Shown here: positions 38,019-50,917 of the stretch, piece by piece
How positions within the stretch are numbered: position 1 is the first letter of the stretch
Layout of the letters: each line of letters opens with the position of its first letter
NCBI GenBank assembly: GCA_033558025.1
Contig: JAUCEF010000012.1
Span: forward strand, 2,232,001 to 2,296,000
Direction of reading: 5' to 3'
DNA from: Phytophthora sp. 'mugwort'
Taxonomy: Eukaryota > Oomycota > Peronosporomycetes > Peronosporales > Peronosporaceae
DNA length: 64,000 bases
The notes under the pieces: generated by a model
What the model saw: only the letters and a program-made list of their open reading frames with translations
Databases searched by the model: none
Told to the model about the DNA's origin: nothing
Translations under genes and position numbers: made by a program

Positions 38019-38368
38019 TATTGACGGTTACCGGATTGGTATCAGTTATTAGCCGTGAACCGGTTAACCCGAACCGGTCCAATCCGAACCCACGTTGATT
38101 ATGGTGATTACGGTAAGTTGTTTACGCCACCGATGATTAGACGAGTAGGATGATTGGACGAACACCGGTGAGTGATGGTTGCTTAGATGCACTAGGTGAT
38201 AGGACGCAGGGTCGCGTGTCTATAACAGTAGGGTGTAAGCTCCAACAATTCAATCACTTTCGAATCTTCATTCTACCCCTCAAGTGCCTTCGCTCCGGTC
38301 CCGCCGTCTGCAACGTCCCTCCCTCCGCTTCGTACAAGCTTCGTGTCCAAGATCCATACCTTTCATCA
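38019..38368 (+). repeat. Copia-A 3' LTR of the CTTCC insertion
   Basis: 350 bp; followed by the second CTTCC (38369-38373) and resumed B gag sequence. Confidence 0.95.
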
Positions 38369-38701
38369 CTTCCAGTCTTGACCATGCATCATGCGCGCCA
38401 CTCGCCGAGCGAACCAGCGGCAGCTGCGAATCCTCCATCGCGAGACAGATAATCGCCAGCGCCTTGCGCGACTTCTTCCGAAAGAGCGCTTGATCCGCCG
38501 CAGTCTGGCAGTGCTCCAGCTTCACTTCCCCACTTGTCACTTCCCACAGTTCGCGCTCCTCGAGCACCATCTGCATCTTGAACTTCCCGTGTGGAAGTTA
38601 GTTCCGGCGAACTTGTTGATGCGGGCGGTCGTAGTCGAAGTGGCTTCCATGGCGAAGGCGTAGTCGGGGTCTTGGTCAGGGAAGACGGGGCTTGGGCTCA
38701 T
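38369..38701 (-). pseudogene. Copia-B gag start, minus strand
   Basis: The ATG at 38699-38701 lies in a GGTTATGAGCCCAAGC primer site (38690-38705). The frame gives a B-type Gag N-terminus, with a one-base loss near 38589 relative to the complete B copies. The minus strand continues across the nested A element at 33614. This subtype matches the B fragment at 33046-33614. Confidence 0.8.
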
Positions 38702-38705
38702 AACC

Positions 38706-39016
38706 AAAAGGCTTGGTCACTTGATGGCAAAATGCAAAGTGATTGATTTAGGTCCTTAGTTCGCAAACTCCTTGCTACATCTAAGCCTACAGTTCTACCT
38801 ACTGGGTACACTCTACTGGATTCTCTACTGGATACTGAGTTACTTCAGCCAATCGCAGAGCGCCACGTAGAGCCCATCTTGTACTCACAATCTTGTACCC
38901 ACGTGCATCGTATCGTCGTCCCGTAATCGCCGGAGTGATTGAGGTGCCACTGAGTGAAGGTCATACCGGTATCCTACCGGTATACAGTAGCTGCTCGAGG
39001 CGTCTCCTTGACAACA
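38706..39016 (-). repeat. Copia-B 5' LTR, minus strand
   Basis: 311 bp, the reverse of TGTTGTCAAGG...CCTTTT. It adjoins A-type gag (ATTGACAAGTGC) at 39017. No matching duplication can be tested, because the other end of this element is missing. Confidence 0.9.
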
Positions 39017-42000
39017 ATTGACAAGTGCTGGACCAAGCAGAAGGACGAGAACCGAGGGCCAAGACGCGGCGGCAACGGCCGTGGACGCGGAGCAAACCAT
39101 ATTCAGTGGTGCAACGACGACTACGACTACGACCGTGTCGCGTTTGCAGTTCGTTGGAATGCGGAAAATCGACGGGCAAGGATATGCCCGGGATGTGGGC
39201 GGTCGACAGCGGCGCAACGCACCACATTTGCAATGACAAGACCAAGTTCGCCACGCTGAATGAGCAAGACGAAGGCGAACTATCGGTAGCGGACGGAAAC
39301 AAGGCCGAGATTAAGGGTGTGGGAACTATCATCGAACGAGTAGTTCTGCCCAACGGCGACGAGCGCGACACCGAAATTAAGGACGCGCTGTACGTCCCGA
39401 AGATGAACAAGAATCTGCTTTCGGTGCCGCAGATTAACAAGAGTGGCAACTTTCAAGTGGTGTTCGACGGTGCGAGCATGCATGTCGCGCGGAAGGGCTC
39501 GAAGCAAGTGGTGGCAACGGCTGACCTCGTCGACGGTCTCTACTGGTTACGCATACCACAACATTCGGTGAATGCGGCGACGTCAACGCGCAACGTGGAT
39601 CTACACGCGCGGATGGGCCACGCTCCGATCGACGTGCTGCGCAAAATGGTCAGCTGTGGCATGATCAAGGACGCGAAAACACCATCACAGTCGAGTGGAC
39701 CAAGCATATGTCGCGGATGTCAGCAAGGGAAGATGGTCCAAAAACCGTTCCCAAGCAACCGCGACAAGCGTCACTACGACGTATTTGAGCTACTCCACTT
39801 CGACATCTGCGGCCCCATGGAACAAGAGTCACTGGGTGGCAGCAAATATTTGCTGCTCATAGTGGACGAAGCCAGCGGATGCATGAAGGGTTTCTGCTTA
39901 AGTGCCAAGTCGGAGAGCGAAGAGCCTCAAGATCTACATCATGAAGGTGCAGACGCAGTTCGGCAAGAAGGTCAAGTTTGTGCGGCACGACGGAGCCCGT
40001 GAGTTTGCTACTAATTCGCTCAAGGCCTTCTACGAAGATCAAGGCATCGAGCAGCAGACCACGGTTCCGTACGCGCACCAAACCAACGGCACGACAGAGC
40101 GAGCCATCCGAACTATCGTCACGATCGGCCGCAGCATGCTGCATCATGCAAAGCTGGACAAGTGTTTTGGGGGCGAAGCAGCGATGGCTGCAATTTATGT
40201 CAAGAACCGCTTGCCGTCGCCCAAGGTCGAAAACAAGACTCCGTTCGAGATTGTATACAAGTTCAAGCCAAGTGTGAAGCACATGCGTGTGTTTGGATGT
40301 CGGACGTACGTCCTGACCCCGAAGGAGAAGCGACTCAAGTGGGACCCCAAGGCTCGCGCTGGTGTGTTCATGGGATACGAAGAAGTGTCGAAGGCGTACC
40401 GAGTTTATGACATCGAGGCGGGGCAGGTGCTGATAAGTCGCGATGTCACCTTCGACGAATCAAGTTTTGGTATCTCGACGGCGATCTCAAGTAATGACGA
40501 CGAAGATGTGAACCTGGGCTTCGACTCGCTCGAGATTGGTGACGATGACTCGGCGGGTCCGACCGAATTCAAGCAGGCGGGGAAGCGCAAGACTCGACCA
40601 AGTGATGCGGATACCATGTCAGTGAACTCGCGTCCTGTTCGCCGTGCGACTGGTTTGGAAGAAGCAAGCGCTCCTGTCACCTCGTTTGAGCGCCAAGCCA
40701 AACGCCGAGCGAGTGTTCGAATGGAACCTGGACTACCTGACGAAGAAGAGAAGGATGCTCAAGACAACGAAGAAGACGATTCCACTCCTCCCGTATTTTG
40801 GCGAGCAAGTGTCAACTCAGTGGAAGCCGGTGAGTTGTCTGAGCCGACGACATTCCAAGAAGCGGTGAACGGACCTGATCAAGTGCATTGGCGCAAGGCT
40901 GTTCGTGCGGAACTCAAGTCGATGCGACTTCGTGGTGTGTTTCGTGCTGCCAAGTTGCCCAGCGGACAACGCGCCATCGGTACCAAGTGGGTGTTCAAGA
41001 TCAAGCGCAAAGCCGACGGATCGATCGAGAAATACAAGGCGCGCCTGGTGGCCAAGGGTTTCAAGCAGAAGTACGGCATCGACTACACAGAGACGTTCTC
41101 GCCCGTGGTCAAGTACGTGACGCTGCGCATGGTCATCGCGATCGCCAAGTATTTCGACTGGCCTCTGGACCAACTCGACGTGGTAACGGCATTTCTGTAC
41201 GGCGTCATGAAGGAAGTCGTGTACTGCGTGGTGCCAGAAGGGGTCGAGCTGGACGATGACTTCGACTGCCTGGAACTGGTCAAGGCGATCTACGGTCTCA
41301 AGCAAGCTTCGCGCGTGTGGAACGAGACCTTCGACGAATTCGTGTGCTCCATCGGTTTTCAAGTTTCGGCCTACGATCCGTGCCTCTACATCAAGATTGT
41401 GGATGGTCACTGCGTTCTGTTGCTGGTGTACGTGGACGACGTATTAGTAACCGGAAGTTCGGCCGAACTGGTCGCACGCACCAAGAGTGACCTGAAGACA
41501 CGTTTTGAGATGACCGACAGCGGGAAGTGTGCCTTTGTCTTGGGTATCGAGCTGGTCGACAACGCTGACGGCAGTGTAACAATGTGCCAACGGCGCTACG
41601 TGGACGGCATTCTCAAGCGTTTCGGCATGGATGACTGCAAGGCTGTGGTAAGTCCCGCGGATTTGAGCTCTCGACTGGTTCCAAGCAACGCGCCGACCAA
41701 GATCAACGTTCCCTTTCGTGAAGCTGTGGGTGCACTCATGCACTTGATGACTGCGACGCGGCCAGATATCGCTTTCGCCGTGGGATATGTGTCGCGCTTC
41801 ATGGAAAACCCTCAAGTCGAGCACTGGGTTGCAGTGAAGCGAATCCTCCGCTATTTACAAGGGACCAAGTCGCATGGAATCTGCTTCAAACCCGGTGACA
41901 AGGTGGACTTTCGCGGCTACTCAGACGCAGACTGGGCCGGCGACCATTCCGATCGCAAGTCAACTTCGGGCTATACGTTCAATTTGATGGGCGCGCCAGT

Positions 42001-42035
42001 CAGTTGGGGAAGCAAGAAACAGTCAAGTGTGTCGC
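39017..42035 (+). pseudogene. Diverged copia-A-like gag-pol fragment
   Basis: It starts inside the Gag zinc knuckle (IDKCWTKQK) and runs through retropepsin (DSGATHHI), HHCC, integrase, RT (YVDDVLVTG) and RNase H (DADWAGD). It breaks off at SSVSL where a B LTR begins. Two frameshifts are visible, at about 39150-39170 and in the integrase near 39920. The integrase has no CTCAA duplication and keeps all three acidic residues (NGTTERA). Many amino acid differences (for example FYEDQGIEQ, VENKTPF, a longer acidic linker) mark it as an older or separate lineage related to A'. Confidence 0.85.
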
Positions 42036-42350
42036 TGTTGTCAAGGAGACGCCTCGAGCAGCTGTTGTATACCGGTAGGATACCGGTATGACCTTCACTC
42101 ACTCAGTGGCACCTCAATCACTCGGCGATTACGGGACGATGATTACGATGCACGTGGGTACAAGATTGTGGGTACAAGATGGGCTCTACGTGGCGCTCTG
42201 CGATTGGCTGAAGTAACTCAGTATCCAGTAGAGAATCCAGTAGAGTGTACCCAGTAGGTAGAACTGTAGGCTTAGATGTAGCAAGGAGTTTGCGAACTAA
42301 GGACCTAAATCAATCACTTTGCATTTTGCCATCAAGTGACCAAGCCTTTT
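42036..42350 (+). repeat. Copia-B 5' LTR
   Basis: 315 bp; it has a duplicated CACT (CTTCACTCACTCAGTGG) that the other B LTRs lack, and a one-base loss at ACTCGGCGA. Confidence 0.9.
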
Positions 42351-42354
42351 GGTT

Positions 42355-45300
42355 ATGAGCCCAAGCCCCGCCTTCTTTGAAGACCCCGACTACGCCTTCG
42401 CCATGGACGCCACGCAGACCTCCACCTCTCGCATCAACAAGTTCGCCGGAACCAACTTCCACACGTGGAAGTTCAAGATGCAGATGGTGCTCGAGGAGCG
42501 CGAACTGTGGGAAGTGACAAGTGGGGAAGTGAAGCTGGAGCACTGCCAGACCGCGGCCGATCAAGCGCTCTTTCGGAAGAAGTCGCGCAAGGCGCTGGCG
42601 ATGATCTGTCTCGCGACGGAGGATTCGCAGCTGCCGCTGGTTCGCTCGGCGAGTGGCGCGCATGATGCATGGTCAAGACTGGAAGGACACTTCGAGAAGA
42701 AGAGTTTGGCCAACAAGTTCTTTCTTCGTCGACGTTTCTTCACGCTCATGATGGAGGAAGGTGATGATGTGCTTCAACACATCAACAAGCTCAAGACTCT
42801 GGCGGAACAGCTCGACGCGGTCGGCGCTCCGGTCAGCGAGGATGACTTGGTGATCACGCTTCTCGGGAGCCTGAGCGAGTCGTATCAGTTCCTGATCACG
42901 GCGTTGGAGTCAAGATCCGACACGCTGACGTGGGAGCTCATGACGTCTCGGCTGCTACATGAAGACATGAAGCGCAAGGAGCAGGGTGGCGATGGAGATG
43001 GCGCCGCGCCTGGCCAGGCGTTCATGATGACGGACAACAAGCATAAGGGCCGACCGTCGAAGAAGAACGGTGCGTGCCACAACTGCGGCAAGCATGGACA
43101 TTGGATCGCGGAGTGTCCTTCGCGGATCCATGACAACACGGAACGGCAGCGCTCGCAGCGTGCCAACGTCTCGCTTGAGGACGACTCTGGCGACTATCTC
43201 TTCTTCGTCGACGGCGATGACGATGCGGCCATGGCAGCGTCGGCGAGTGGTACATGGCTGGTCGACTCGGGTGCGACGCAGCACATGGCGCACTCCAAGA
43301 AGTTCATGAGAAACTACAAGGCCTTCACTCCGGTCGACGTGCGTCTTGCAGACGACGGTGTGGTTCAAGCGATCGGCAGCGGCGACATTGTGATGGAGAT
43401 GAAGACGCCTCGTGGCATCAAGAAGGGTGTGCTCACGAACGTGTGGCACATTTCCAAGCTAACGCGCAACCTCTTCTCGATCGGGCGCTTCACCAAGGAC
43501 GTCGGATCAGTGACCTTCGACAGCGACGGATGCTTCATCGCGCTGAAGGGGATGAAGTGCACGATAGGTGCGCGTGACGGCAAGCTGTTCAAGCTGTGCA
43601 TGACGCCCGTGCGCCTGGACGAAGCGAATTCGGCGAGTCCGAACGGGAGCCAAGGGGACACCAAGTCGTACCTCTGGCACCTTCGACTAGGCCACATCGG
43701 TCACGCTGGGCTCGACGCCATCGTCAAGAAGAAGCTCAGCGTCGGCATTGACCTCGGGTCCGCGAGCAAGTGGGAGACGTGCGACGGATGCGCGCTCGGC
43801 AAGCAGACGCGATTGAGTCTCGAATCGACATCGCCCAAGCGTGCCAATGAACTACTGGAGGTTGTGCACAGTGACGTATGCGGGCCCATGCGCACGCCGA
43901 CGTTTGGCGGCAAGCGCTACTTCGTCACCTTTATCGACGACAAGTCCCGCTACTGCGTGGTGTACCTGGTGAAGAACAAGTGGGAGGTGGCCGACAAGTT
44001 CGCGCACTTTGTGGCGTTTGCGGAAACACAGACCGGCAAGCGCGTCAAGGAGCTTCGCAGTGACAACGGTGGTGAGTACAAATCCGACAAAATGGCCAAG
44101 TTTTGCAGCAAGCGCGGCATCGTGCAGAAGTTCACGCCGCCATACACGCCGCAGCTCAACGGAATCGCGGAGCGCATGAACCGGACGCTAGTTGAATGCG
44201 CGCGGTGCATGCTGGAGCACGCGAGTCTGTCCAAGGCATACTGGGGCGAAGCAGTCATGACGGCTATGTTCCTGCGCAACCGCTGTCCGACACATGCGCT
44301 TGACAACGATAAGTCTCCGTACGAGCTGTGGACTGCCAAGAAACCATTGCTGGCCAACCTCAAAGTCTTCGGTTGCCACGCCTACGTGCATGTGGCGAGA
44401 GAGAAGCGAACCAAGCTGGATGCGCGATCGGTGCGATGCAGGTTCCTGGGGTACTCGGACCACGAGAAAGCGTATCGGTTCGAGGAGATCGAGAGTGGTC
44501 GCGTGCTGGTGAGCCGCGATGCACAGTTCATGGAAGACGTCTTCGACGGTGGAAGATGCGACTACAAACCCAAGGAGGCGCTGGTGGACCTTCAAGATGC
44601 GGAAGAAGGCACCATGGACAAAGATGAACAGTCGGCATCGGACGACGAAGATGAAGAGACTGCGCGGGATGATGAATTCTTGCCCGGCAGCAAGAGACAC
44701 CCGCGGACACAGTCGCTGGAAGAAGCGGTGGAGACCCCGAGTGCCAAGCGATACGCGTCAGAGAATCGACGCCAAGGCCTGGATGAGATGTATGCCATGG
44801 CTCGAGACAACGACAAGAGCTTCGAGGCGGCGTACGTCGTGGATTCAGTGGGAGAAATGCCGACCACGTTCAAGTCGGCGATGGAATCCAGCGACGCACG
44901 CAAATGGAAGGAGGCCTGCGACTCGGAGTACGACTCGCTGCGCAAGAACGACACATGGGACGTGGTACCGCTGCCCAAGGGACGCAAGGCCATCGGCTGT
45001 CGATGGGTCTTTCGCGTGAAGGAGAACCCAGCCGGCGAGATCGAACGATACAAGGCGCGCCTGGTGGCTAAGGGCTTCTCGCAGAAGCACGGCATCGACT
45101 ACGACGAGACCTTCGCGCCCGTGGCCAAGTTCACGTCCATCCGAATCGTGCTAGCGATGGCTGCCAAGTACGGGCTCAAGCTGCACCAGATGGACGTTAA
45201 GACAGCCTTTCTTAACGGCGTCCTGGATGAAGACATCTACATGCAGCAGCCGGACGGATACACAAGCGAAGGACGCCCGGATCATGTGTGCAAGCTCAGC

Positions 45301-46484
45301 GCGCGCTCTACGGTCTCAAGCAGTCGCCGCGCATGTGGAACCACACCATCGACGACTTTATGCTCAAGCTGGACTTCGACAAGTGCGAGACCGACCACTG
45401 CGTCTACGTCAAGCGCAACGGCGACAGCATGGTGCTCGTGGTGCTGTATGTGGACGACCTGGTGATTGCGAGCAGCGATGACGACATGCTCAAGGCGACC
45501 AAGAGCGCACTAAGCAAGCGGTTCGAGATGACGGACCTAGGCGAGCTGAGCTAGTTTCTCGGAATGGAGATCAAGCAAGACATCAAGGCTGGTGAGGTGA
45601 CGATGCGGCAGACCAAGTTCGCGCGGAGCATCCTGAGCAAGTTCAGCATGGAGAACAGCAAGCCCGTGAAAACGCCGCAGGATCCCGGACTCAAGCTGAC
45701 CAAGGCTATGTGCGACGGCGGGTGCAAGCATGATGACACCATGGCAGGCGTGCCTTACCGGAACGCCGTGGGCTGCCTCATGTACTTGATGGTGGGCACC
45801 CGACCGGATCTGGCTGCGGCAGTGGGCACACTGAGTCAGTTCGCTGCAGACCCATGCCCCACGCACTGGCAAGCACTCAAGCGCGTCCTCCGCTACATCC
45901 AAGGCACGGCGACGTACGGCATCGAGTTTCGCACCAAGGACCAAGACGGCGTCTGCGGCTACTCGGATGCGGACTGGGCGGGTGATGTGGAGTCGCGCCG
46001 CAGCACGAGCGGATACGCGTTCATAATGAGCGGTGGATGCGTGAGCTGGCGCAGCAAGAAGCAGAGGACGGTGGCACTATCGTCGACGGAAGCCGAGTAC
46101 ATGGCGCTATCGGAGGCAACACAGGAGGCCGTGTGGCTCAAGGCGTTTCTGTGCGAGATAGGCGAAACCACAGAGGGCAAGGCGATCAAGATCTACGAAG
46201 ACAACCAAGGATCCATCGCGTTTGCCATGAATCCCGAGTTTCACAAGCGTACCAAGCATATCGACATTCGCTACCACTTCGTGCGCGAGAAGGTCGAGGA
46301 CGGAGAAGTGGTGCTCGAGTACTGTCCGACGCAAGACATGCTGGCGGACCTGATGACCAAGCCCATTCCAGCGGCGCAGTTCGACTGTCTCCGGAGCAAG
46401 CTCGGCATCGAAGCACCGAAGGCTATCGAGTCGAGTGGGAGTGTTGTCAAGAAGACGCCTCGAGCAGCTGCTGTATACCGGTAA
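42355..46484 (+). pseudogene. Copia-B gag-pol, copy 2, same lesions as copy 1
   Basis: The ATG in the primer site is at 42355. The RT frameshift is at about 45298 and the TAG at 45552-45554, corresponding exactly to copy 1. Private differences include ATEDSQ for AMEDSQ in Gag, VFDGG for VCDGG after the integrase, LCEIGE for LREIGE, and IAFAMN for IALAKN in RNase H. The frame ends inside the 3' LTR at 46484. Confidence 0.9.
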
Positions 46485-46753
46485 GATACCGGTATGACCT
46501 TCACTCAGTGGCACCTCAATCACTCCGGCGATTACGAGACGATGATTACGATGCACGTGGGTACAAGATTGTGGGTACAAGATGGGCTCTACGTGGCGCT
46601 CTGCGATTGGCTGAAGTAACTCAGTATCCAGTAGAGAATCCAGTAGAGTGTACCCAGTAGGTAGAACTGTAGGCTTAGAGGTAGCAAGGAGTTTGCGAAC
46701 TAAGGACCTAAATCAATCACTTTGCATTTTGCCATCAAGTGACCAAGCCTTTT
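46442..46753 (+). repeat. Copia-B 3' LTR
   Basis: 312 bp, TGTTGTCAAGAAG variant. It is followed directly by minus-strand A' pol at 46754. Confidence 0.9.
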
Positions 46754-48430
46754 GGTCGAAGGCTGAAACTTGAAAACCGATAGTACACACGAATTCGTCG
46801 AAGGTCTCATTCCATACGCGCGAAGCTTGCTTGAGACCGTAGATCGCCTTCACCAATTCCAAGCAGTCGAAATCACCATCCAGCTCGACGCCTTCAGGAA
46901 CCACGCAGAACACCAGCTCCTTCATGACGCCGTACAGAAATGCCGTTACCACGTCGAGTTGGTCGAGGGGCCAGTCGAAATACTTGGCAATCGCGATGAC
47001 CATGCGCAGTGTCACGTACTTGACCACGGGCGAGAACGTCTCGGTGTAGTCGATGCCGTACTTCTGCTTGAACCCCTTGGCCACGAGGCGCGCCTTGTAC
47101 TTCTCGATCGATCCGTCCGCTTTGTGCTTAATCTTGAACACCCACTTGGTACCGATGGCGCGTTGTCCGCTGGGCAACTTGGCAGCACGAAACACACCAC
47201 GAAGTCGCATCGACTTGAGTTCCGCACGAATAGCCTTGCGCCAATGCACTTGATCAGGTCCGTTGACCGCTTCTTGGAATGTCGACGGCTCCGATAAGTC
47301 CACGGCTGCTTCGACCGCGTTGGCACTTGCACGCCAAAACACAGATGGAGTCGATTCTTCATCTTGGTCTCCAGACTTTTCTTCTTCATCTGCGTCTGTT
47401 CGGTGCGAAGGGGAGTCGTTCGGTGCACTTGCTTCTTCCAGTCCAGGTCGATGACGCACAGCGCGCGGTCTTCTGGCAGCTTCATCTTCGTCACTCGGGC
47501 GGCTCTTGCGCTTCCCTGCCTGTTTGTACTCCGTCTGGCGCGGACCATCATCGTCGATGTCGAGCGAGTCGAAGTCCAGGTCGTCGACATCTTCATCAGA
47601 AATCGGCGGTGAAAATCCAAAGGTCGATTCATCGAAGTTGACATCGCGACTGATGACCACCTGCCCCGCCTCGATGTCATAAAGTCGATACGCCTTGGAC
47701 ACTTCTTCGTAACCCAGAAACAATCCGGCGCGAGCCTTGGGATCCCACTTGAGTCGCTTCTCCTTCGGAGTCAGGATGTACGTCCGACAGCCGAAAACAC
47801 GCATGTGCTTCACACTCGGCTTGGAGTTGTAAACGATCTCGAACGGAGTCTTGTGCTCGATCTTGGGTGACGGCAGACGATTCTTCACGTAGATGGCAGT
47901 CATCGCCGCCTCAGCCCAGAAACACTTGTCCAGCTTAGCGTGATGCAGCATGCTGCGGCCGATCGTGACGATAGTTCGGATAGCTCGCTCTGCCGTGCCG
48001 TTCGTCTGGTGCGCGTACGGAACCGTGGTTTGCTGCTCGATGCCTTCGTCTTCGTAGAAGTCGTTGAGCGAGTTGGTCGCAAACTCACGAGCTCCGTCGT
48101 GCCGCACAAACTTGACCTTCTTGCCGAACTGCTTCTGCACCTTCATGATGTACGTCTTGATGCAGTCTTCGCTCTCCGACTTGGCACGCAGACAGAAACC
48201 CTTCATGCATCCACTGGCTTCGTCCACGATCAGGAGCATCTGTGAAGCTTGGCTTCGTCTCCCGGTTCACGACATGCCACACCGACTTGGTCAGGAACAC
48301 GCCACGCATGTAGCGGTTCCACGTCGCGTAGTTGTCTCCGTTGAACTTGTCGATGGAGACCTTGGTCGAGACGTCTTGGGCAGAGGATGGTCGAGACGTC
48401 TTGGGCAGAGGACATGGTGCTTGGGCTCAT
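46754..48430 (-). pseudogene. Copia-A' deletion derivative: gag start fused to integrase and RT
   Basis: On the minus strand the frame begins at the primer-site ATG (48428-48430). It has a 25-bp duplication (48363-48412) and reaches Gag residues ending KPSFTD near 48240. It then joins the integrase at [10 protein letters not shown] (48237), deleting the rest of Gag, the knuckle, protease and HHCC region. The integrase D-to-E part ([16 protein letters not shown]) and the RT N-terminal half are continuous. The frame is cut at VSAFD by the B LTR at 46753. Neither protease nor the RT catalytic YVDD is present. Confidence 0.85.
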
Positions 48431-48434
48431 AACC

Positions 48435-48777
48435 TGATAAAAGGTATGGATCTTGATACGTAAAGCTTGGACGGAGCGAAGGAGGTTCTGCACTTGGTGC
48501 GAAGACCGGAGTGAAGACCACTTGAGCTGAAGAAGGAAGATTCGAAAGTGATTGATTTATCGGAGCTTACACTACCTAGTCTACCACATAGATATGCAGC
48601 CCTGCATCCAATCATTTGGTGCATCCAATCACCAACACTCCGCACTCGTCCAATCATCCTACTCGTCTAATCATCGGTTGCGTAATCAACGTACCGTAAA
48701 CATCGCGGGATCGTGTTGGACCGGTTTGGGTTAACCGGTTACGGGTACACAGTACCAAAACCCGGCAACCCTCAATA
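48435..48777 (-). repeat. Copia-A' 5' LTR, minus strand
   Basis: 343 bp, the reverse of TATTGAGGG...TTTTATCA; the primer site is at 48419-48434. It faces the plus-strand LTR at 48790. Confidence 0.9.
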
Positions 48778-48789
48778 GGCTTGTACTTG
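48778..48789. other. 12-bp spacer between head-to-head A' LTRs
   Basis: GGCTTGTACTTG separates two oppositely directed 5' LTRs. Including the adjoining gag starts, the inverted repeat has arms of about 540 bp (48238-48777 and 48790 to about 49305). Confidence 0.9.
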
Positions 48790-49134
48790 TATTGAGGGTT
48801 GCCAGGTTTTGGTACTGTGTACGAGTAACCGGTTAACCCAAACCGGTCCAACACGATCCCGCGATGGGTTTACGGTACGTTGATTACGCAACCGATGATT
48901 AGACGAGTAGGATGATTGGACGAGTGCGGAGTTTTGGTGATTGGATGCACCAAATGATTGGATGCAGGGCTGCATATCTATGTGGTAGACTAGGTAGTGT
49001 AAGCTCCGATAAATCAATCACTTTCGAATCTTCCTTCTTCAGCTCAAGTGGTCTTCACTCCGGTCTTCGCACCAAGTGCAGAACCTCCTTCGCTCCGTCC
49101 AAGCTTTACGTATCAAGATCCATACCTTTTATCA
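48790..49134 (+). repeat. Copia-A' LTR 1
   Basis: 345 bp, TATTGAGGG...TTTTATCA; the primer site follows at 49135-49150. Confidence 0.9.
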
Positions 49135-49138
49135 GGTT

Positions 49139-50917
49139 ATGAGCCCAAGCACCATGTCCTCTGCCCAAGACGTCTCGACCAAGGTCTCCATCGACAAGTT
49201 CAACGGAGACAACTACGCGACGTGGAACCGCTACATGCGTGGCGTGTTCCTGACCAAGTCGGTGTGGCATGTCGTGAACCGGGAGACGAAGCCAAGCTTC
49301 ACAGACTCCCGGGCCAAGGACGAGTATGTCAAGTCGAGCAACATCGCTTTTGGACTGATGTTGCTTCACATGGACGCCGACTACCATCATGTGGTCGATG
49401 ACTGCGAGGAAGCATGGATCGCGTGGACGCGCTTGAAGACGCTGTACGGTGGATCGCAGAAGGCTGGTCGCATCTACCTCAAGCGACAGCTCTTCAGCAT
49501 GGAGATGTCGGAAGGCGGCAATGTGTTCCATCATTGCAATGATGTCCTGAACATCAGCGCCAAGCTCAGCAGCATCGGCGCCAAGATGGAGGACGAGGAC
49601 GTGGCGATCTGCTTGCTGCGCAGTCTCCCCAAGAGCTACGAGAACGTCGTGCTGAACTTGGAGATGAGCAATGCAGAGCTGCGGTCGCAAGACGTTGTGA
49701 AGGTGCTCACGAACGAGCACATCGAGCGACAAGGCGAGAAGACGGCGACGGTGAAAACTGAAGACGCGGCCAAGGCGTTCAACACCGACCGTGAGCCTCG
49801 CCAATGCACGTACTGCGGTAAATTGGGGCGTGTCATTGACAAGTGCTGGACCAAGCAGAAGGACGAGAACCGAGGGCCAAGACGCGGCGGCAACGGCCGT
49901 GGACGCGGGGCCAACAACATCCAGTGGAGAAACGACAACGACGGCTACGACAACGATCGTCCCACGATCGAGTGGCGTTCGCGGTTTCCCTGGAAATGTG
50001 GAGTTTCGACGGACAAGAATGTGTCCGGGATGTGGGCGGTCGACAGCGGTGCCACGCACCATATTTGCAACGACAAGTCCAAGTTCGCCAATTTGATCGA
50101 GCGAAATGAAGACGAACTTTCGGTGGCCGATGGCAACAAGGCTGCCATCAAGGGTGTGGGGACCATCGTGGAAAGAGTGGTCCTGTCCAACGGCGACGAG
50201 CGCGAGATCGAGATCAAGAACGCGCTTTACGTGCCAAATATGAGCAAGAATCTGCTTTCAGTGCCGCAGATAAACAAGCATGGCAAGTTCCAAGTGATAT
50301 TTGACGGCACTGAGATGCACGTTTCGCGCAAGGACTCGAATCAAGTGGTGGCGACGGCGGATCTCGTGGATGGACTCTACTGGCTTCGCACACCTCAGCG
50401 ATCGGCAAATGCGGCGACAAGTGGAAGGACGGTCGATTTGCACGCGCGTATGGGTCACGCTCCAGTCGAAGTTCTTCGCAAGATGGTCGACACCAAGATG
50501 ATCAAGGACGCGAAAGCACCTTCCAAGTCGAGTGGACCAAGTGTGTGTCGTGGTTGCCAGCAAGGCAAAATGGTCCAAAAACCATTCCCAAGCAACCGTG
50601 ACAAGCGTCGCTACGACACATTTGAGCTGCTCCACTTCGACATCTGCGGACCCATGGAGGAAAACTCGCTTGGCGGCAGCAAGTACCTGCTCCTGATCGT
50701 GGACGAAGCCAGCGGATGCATGAAGGGTTTCTGTCTGCGTGCCAAGTCGGAGAGTGAAGACTGCATCAAGACATACATCATGAAGGTGCAGACGCAGTTT
50801 GGCAAGAAGGTCAAGTTTGTGCGGCACGACGGAGCTCGTGAGTTTGCGACTAACTCGCTCAAGGATTTTTACGAAGACGAAGGCATCGAGCAGCAAACCA
50901 CGGTTCCGTACTATTGA
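49139..50917 (+). CDS. Truncated copia-A' Gag-protease-integrase polyprotein (592 aa, open)
   Basis: This is the only copia gag start in the window followed by one undamaged frame through Gag, retropepsin ([12 protein letters not shown]), the HHCC region and into the integrase. It stops at TGA 50915-50917, four codons into foreign sequence, because the next LTR begins at 50912. The integrase has its first two Asp ([15 protein letters not shown]) but ends before the catalytic Glu. No RT or RNase H follows. The knuckle reads [14 protein letters not shown]: the zinc-binding His is Arg (CGT, 49829-49831), whereas the sister units keep His. Gag could in principle be made and cleaved, but nucleic acid binding is probably impaired. 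Expression is unknown. Confidence 0.75.
   Translation: MSPSTMSSAQDVSTKVSIDKFNGDNYATWNRYMRGVFLTKSVWHVVNRETKPSFTDSRAKDEYVKSSNIAFGLMLLHMDADYHHVVDDCEEAWIAWTRLKTLYGGSQKAGRIYLKRQLFSMEMSEGGNVFHHCNDVLNISAKLSSIGAKMEDEDVAICLLRSLPKSYENVVLNLEMSNAELRSQDVVKVLTNEHIERQGEKTATVKTEDAAKAFNTDREPRQCTYCGKLGRVIDKCWTKQKDENRGPRRGGNGRGRGANNIQWRNDNDGYDNDRPTIEWRSRFPWKCGVSTDKNVSGMWAVDSGATHHICNDKSKFANLIERNEDELSVADGNKAAIKGVGTIVERVVLSNGDEREIEIKNALYVPNMSKNLLSVPQINKHGKFQVIFDGTEMHVSRKDSNQVVATADLVDGLYWLRTPQRSANAATSGRTVDLHARMGHAPVEVLRKMVDTKMIKDAKAPSKSSGPSVCRGCQQGKMVQKPFPSNRDKRRYDTFELLHFDICGPMEENSLGGSKYLLLIVDEASGCMKGFCLRAKSESEDCIKTYIMKVQTQFGKKVKFVRHDGAREFATNSLKDFYEDEGIEQQTTVPYY

Larger units (their letters stand above)
33615..38368 (+). 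mobile_element. Copia-A element inserted in a minus-strand B element
   Basis: 4754 bp with two 350-bp LTRs. CTTCC at 33610-33614 is repeated at 38369-38373, and the B gag sequence is continuous if the element and one CTTCC are removed. The LTRs differ at about three positions. It carries the CTCAA integrase duplication and a TAG in the RT, so a defective copy was integrated as a unit, presumably with proteins supplied by another copy. Confidence 0.95.
42036..46753 (+). mobile_element. Copia family B element, copy 2
   Basis: A near-identical duplicate of 28331-33045, with only scattered substitutions visible over 4.7 kb. The flanks GTCGC (left) and GGTCG (right) do not match. On the left is the diverged A-like plus-strand pol, on the right minus-strand A'-type pol. 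Like copy 1, it sits at a junction of unrelated pieces. Confidence 0.9.
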
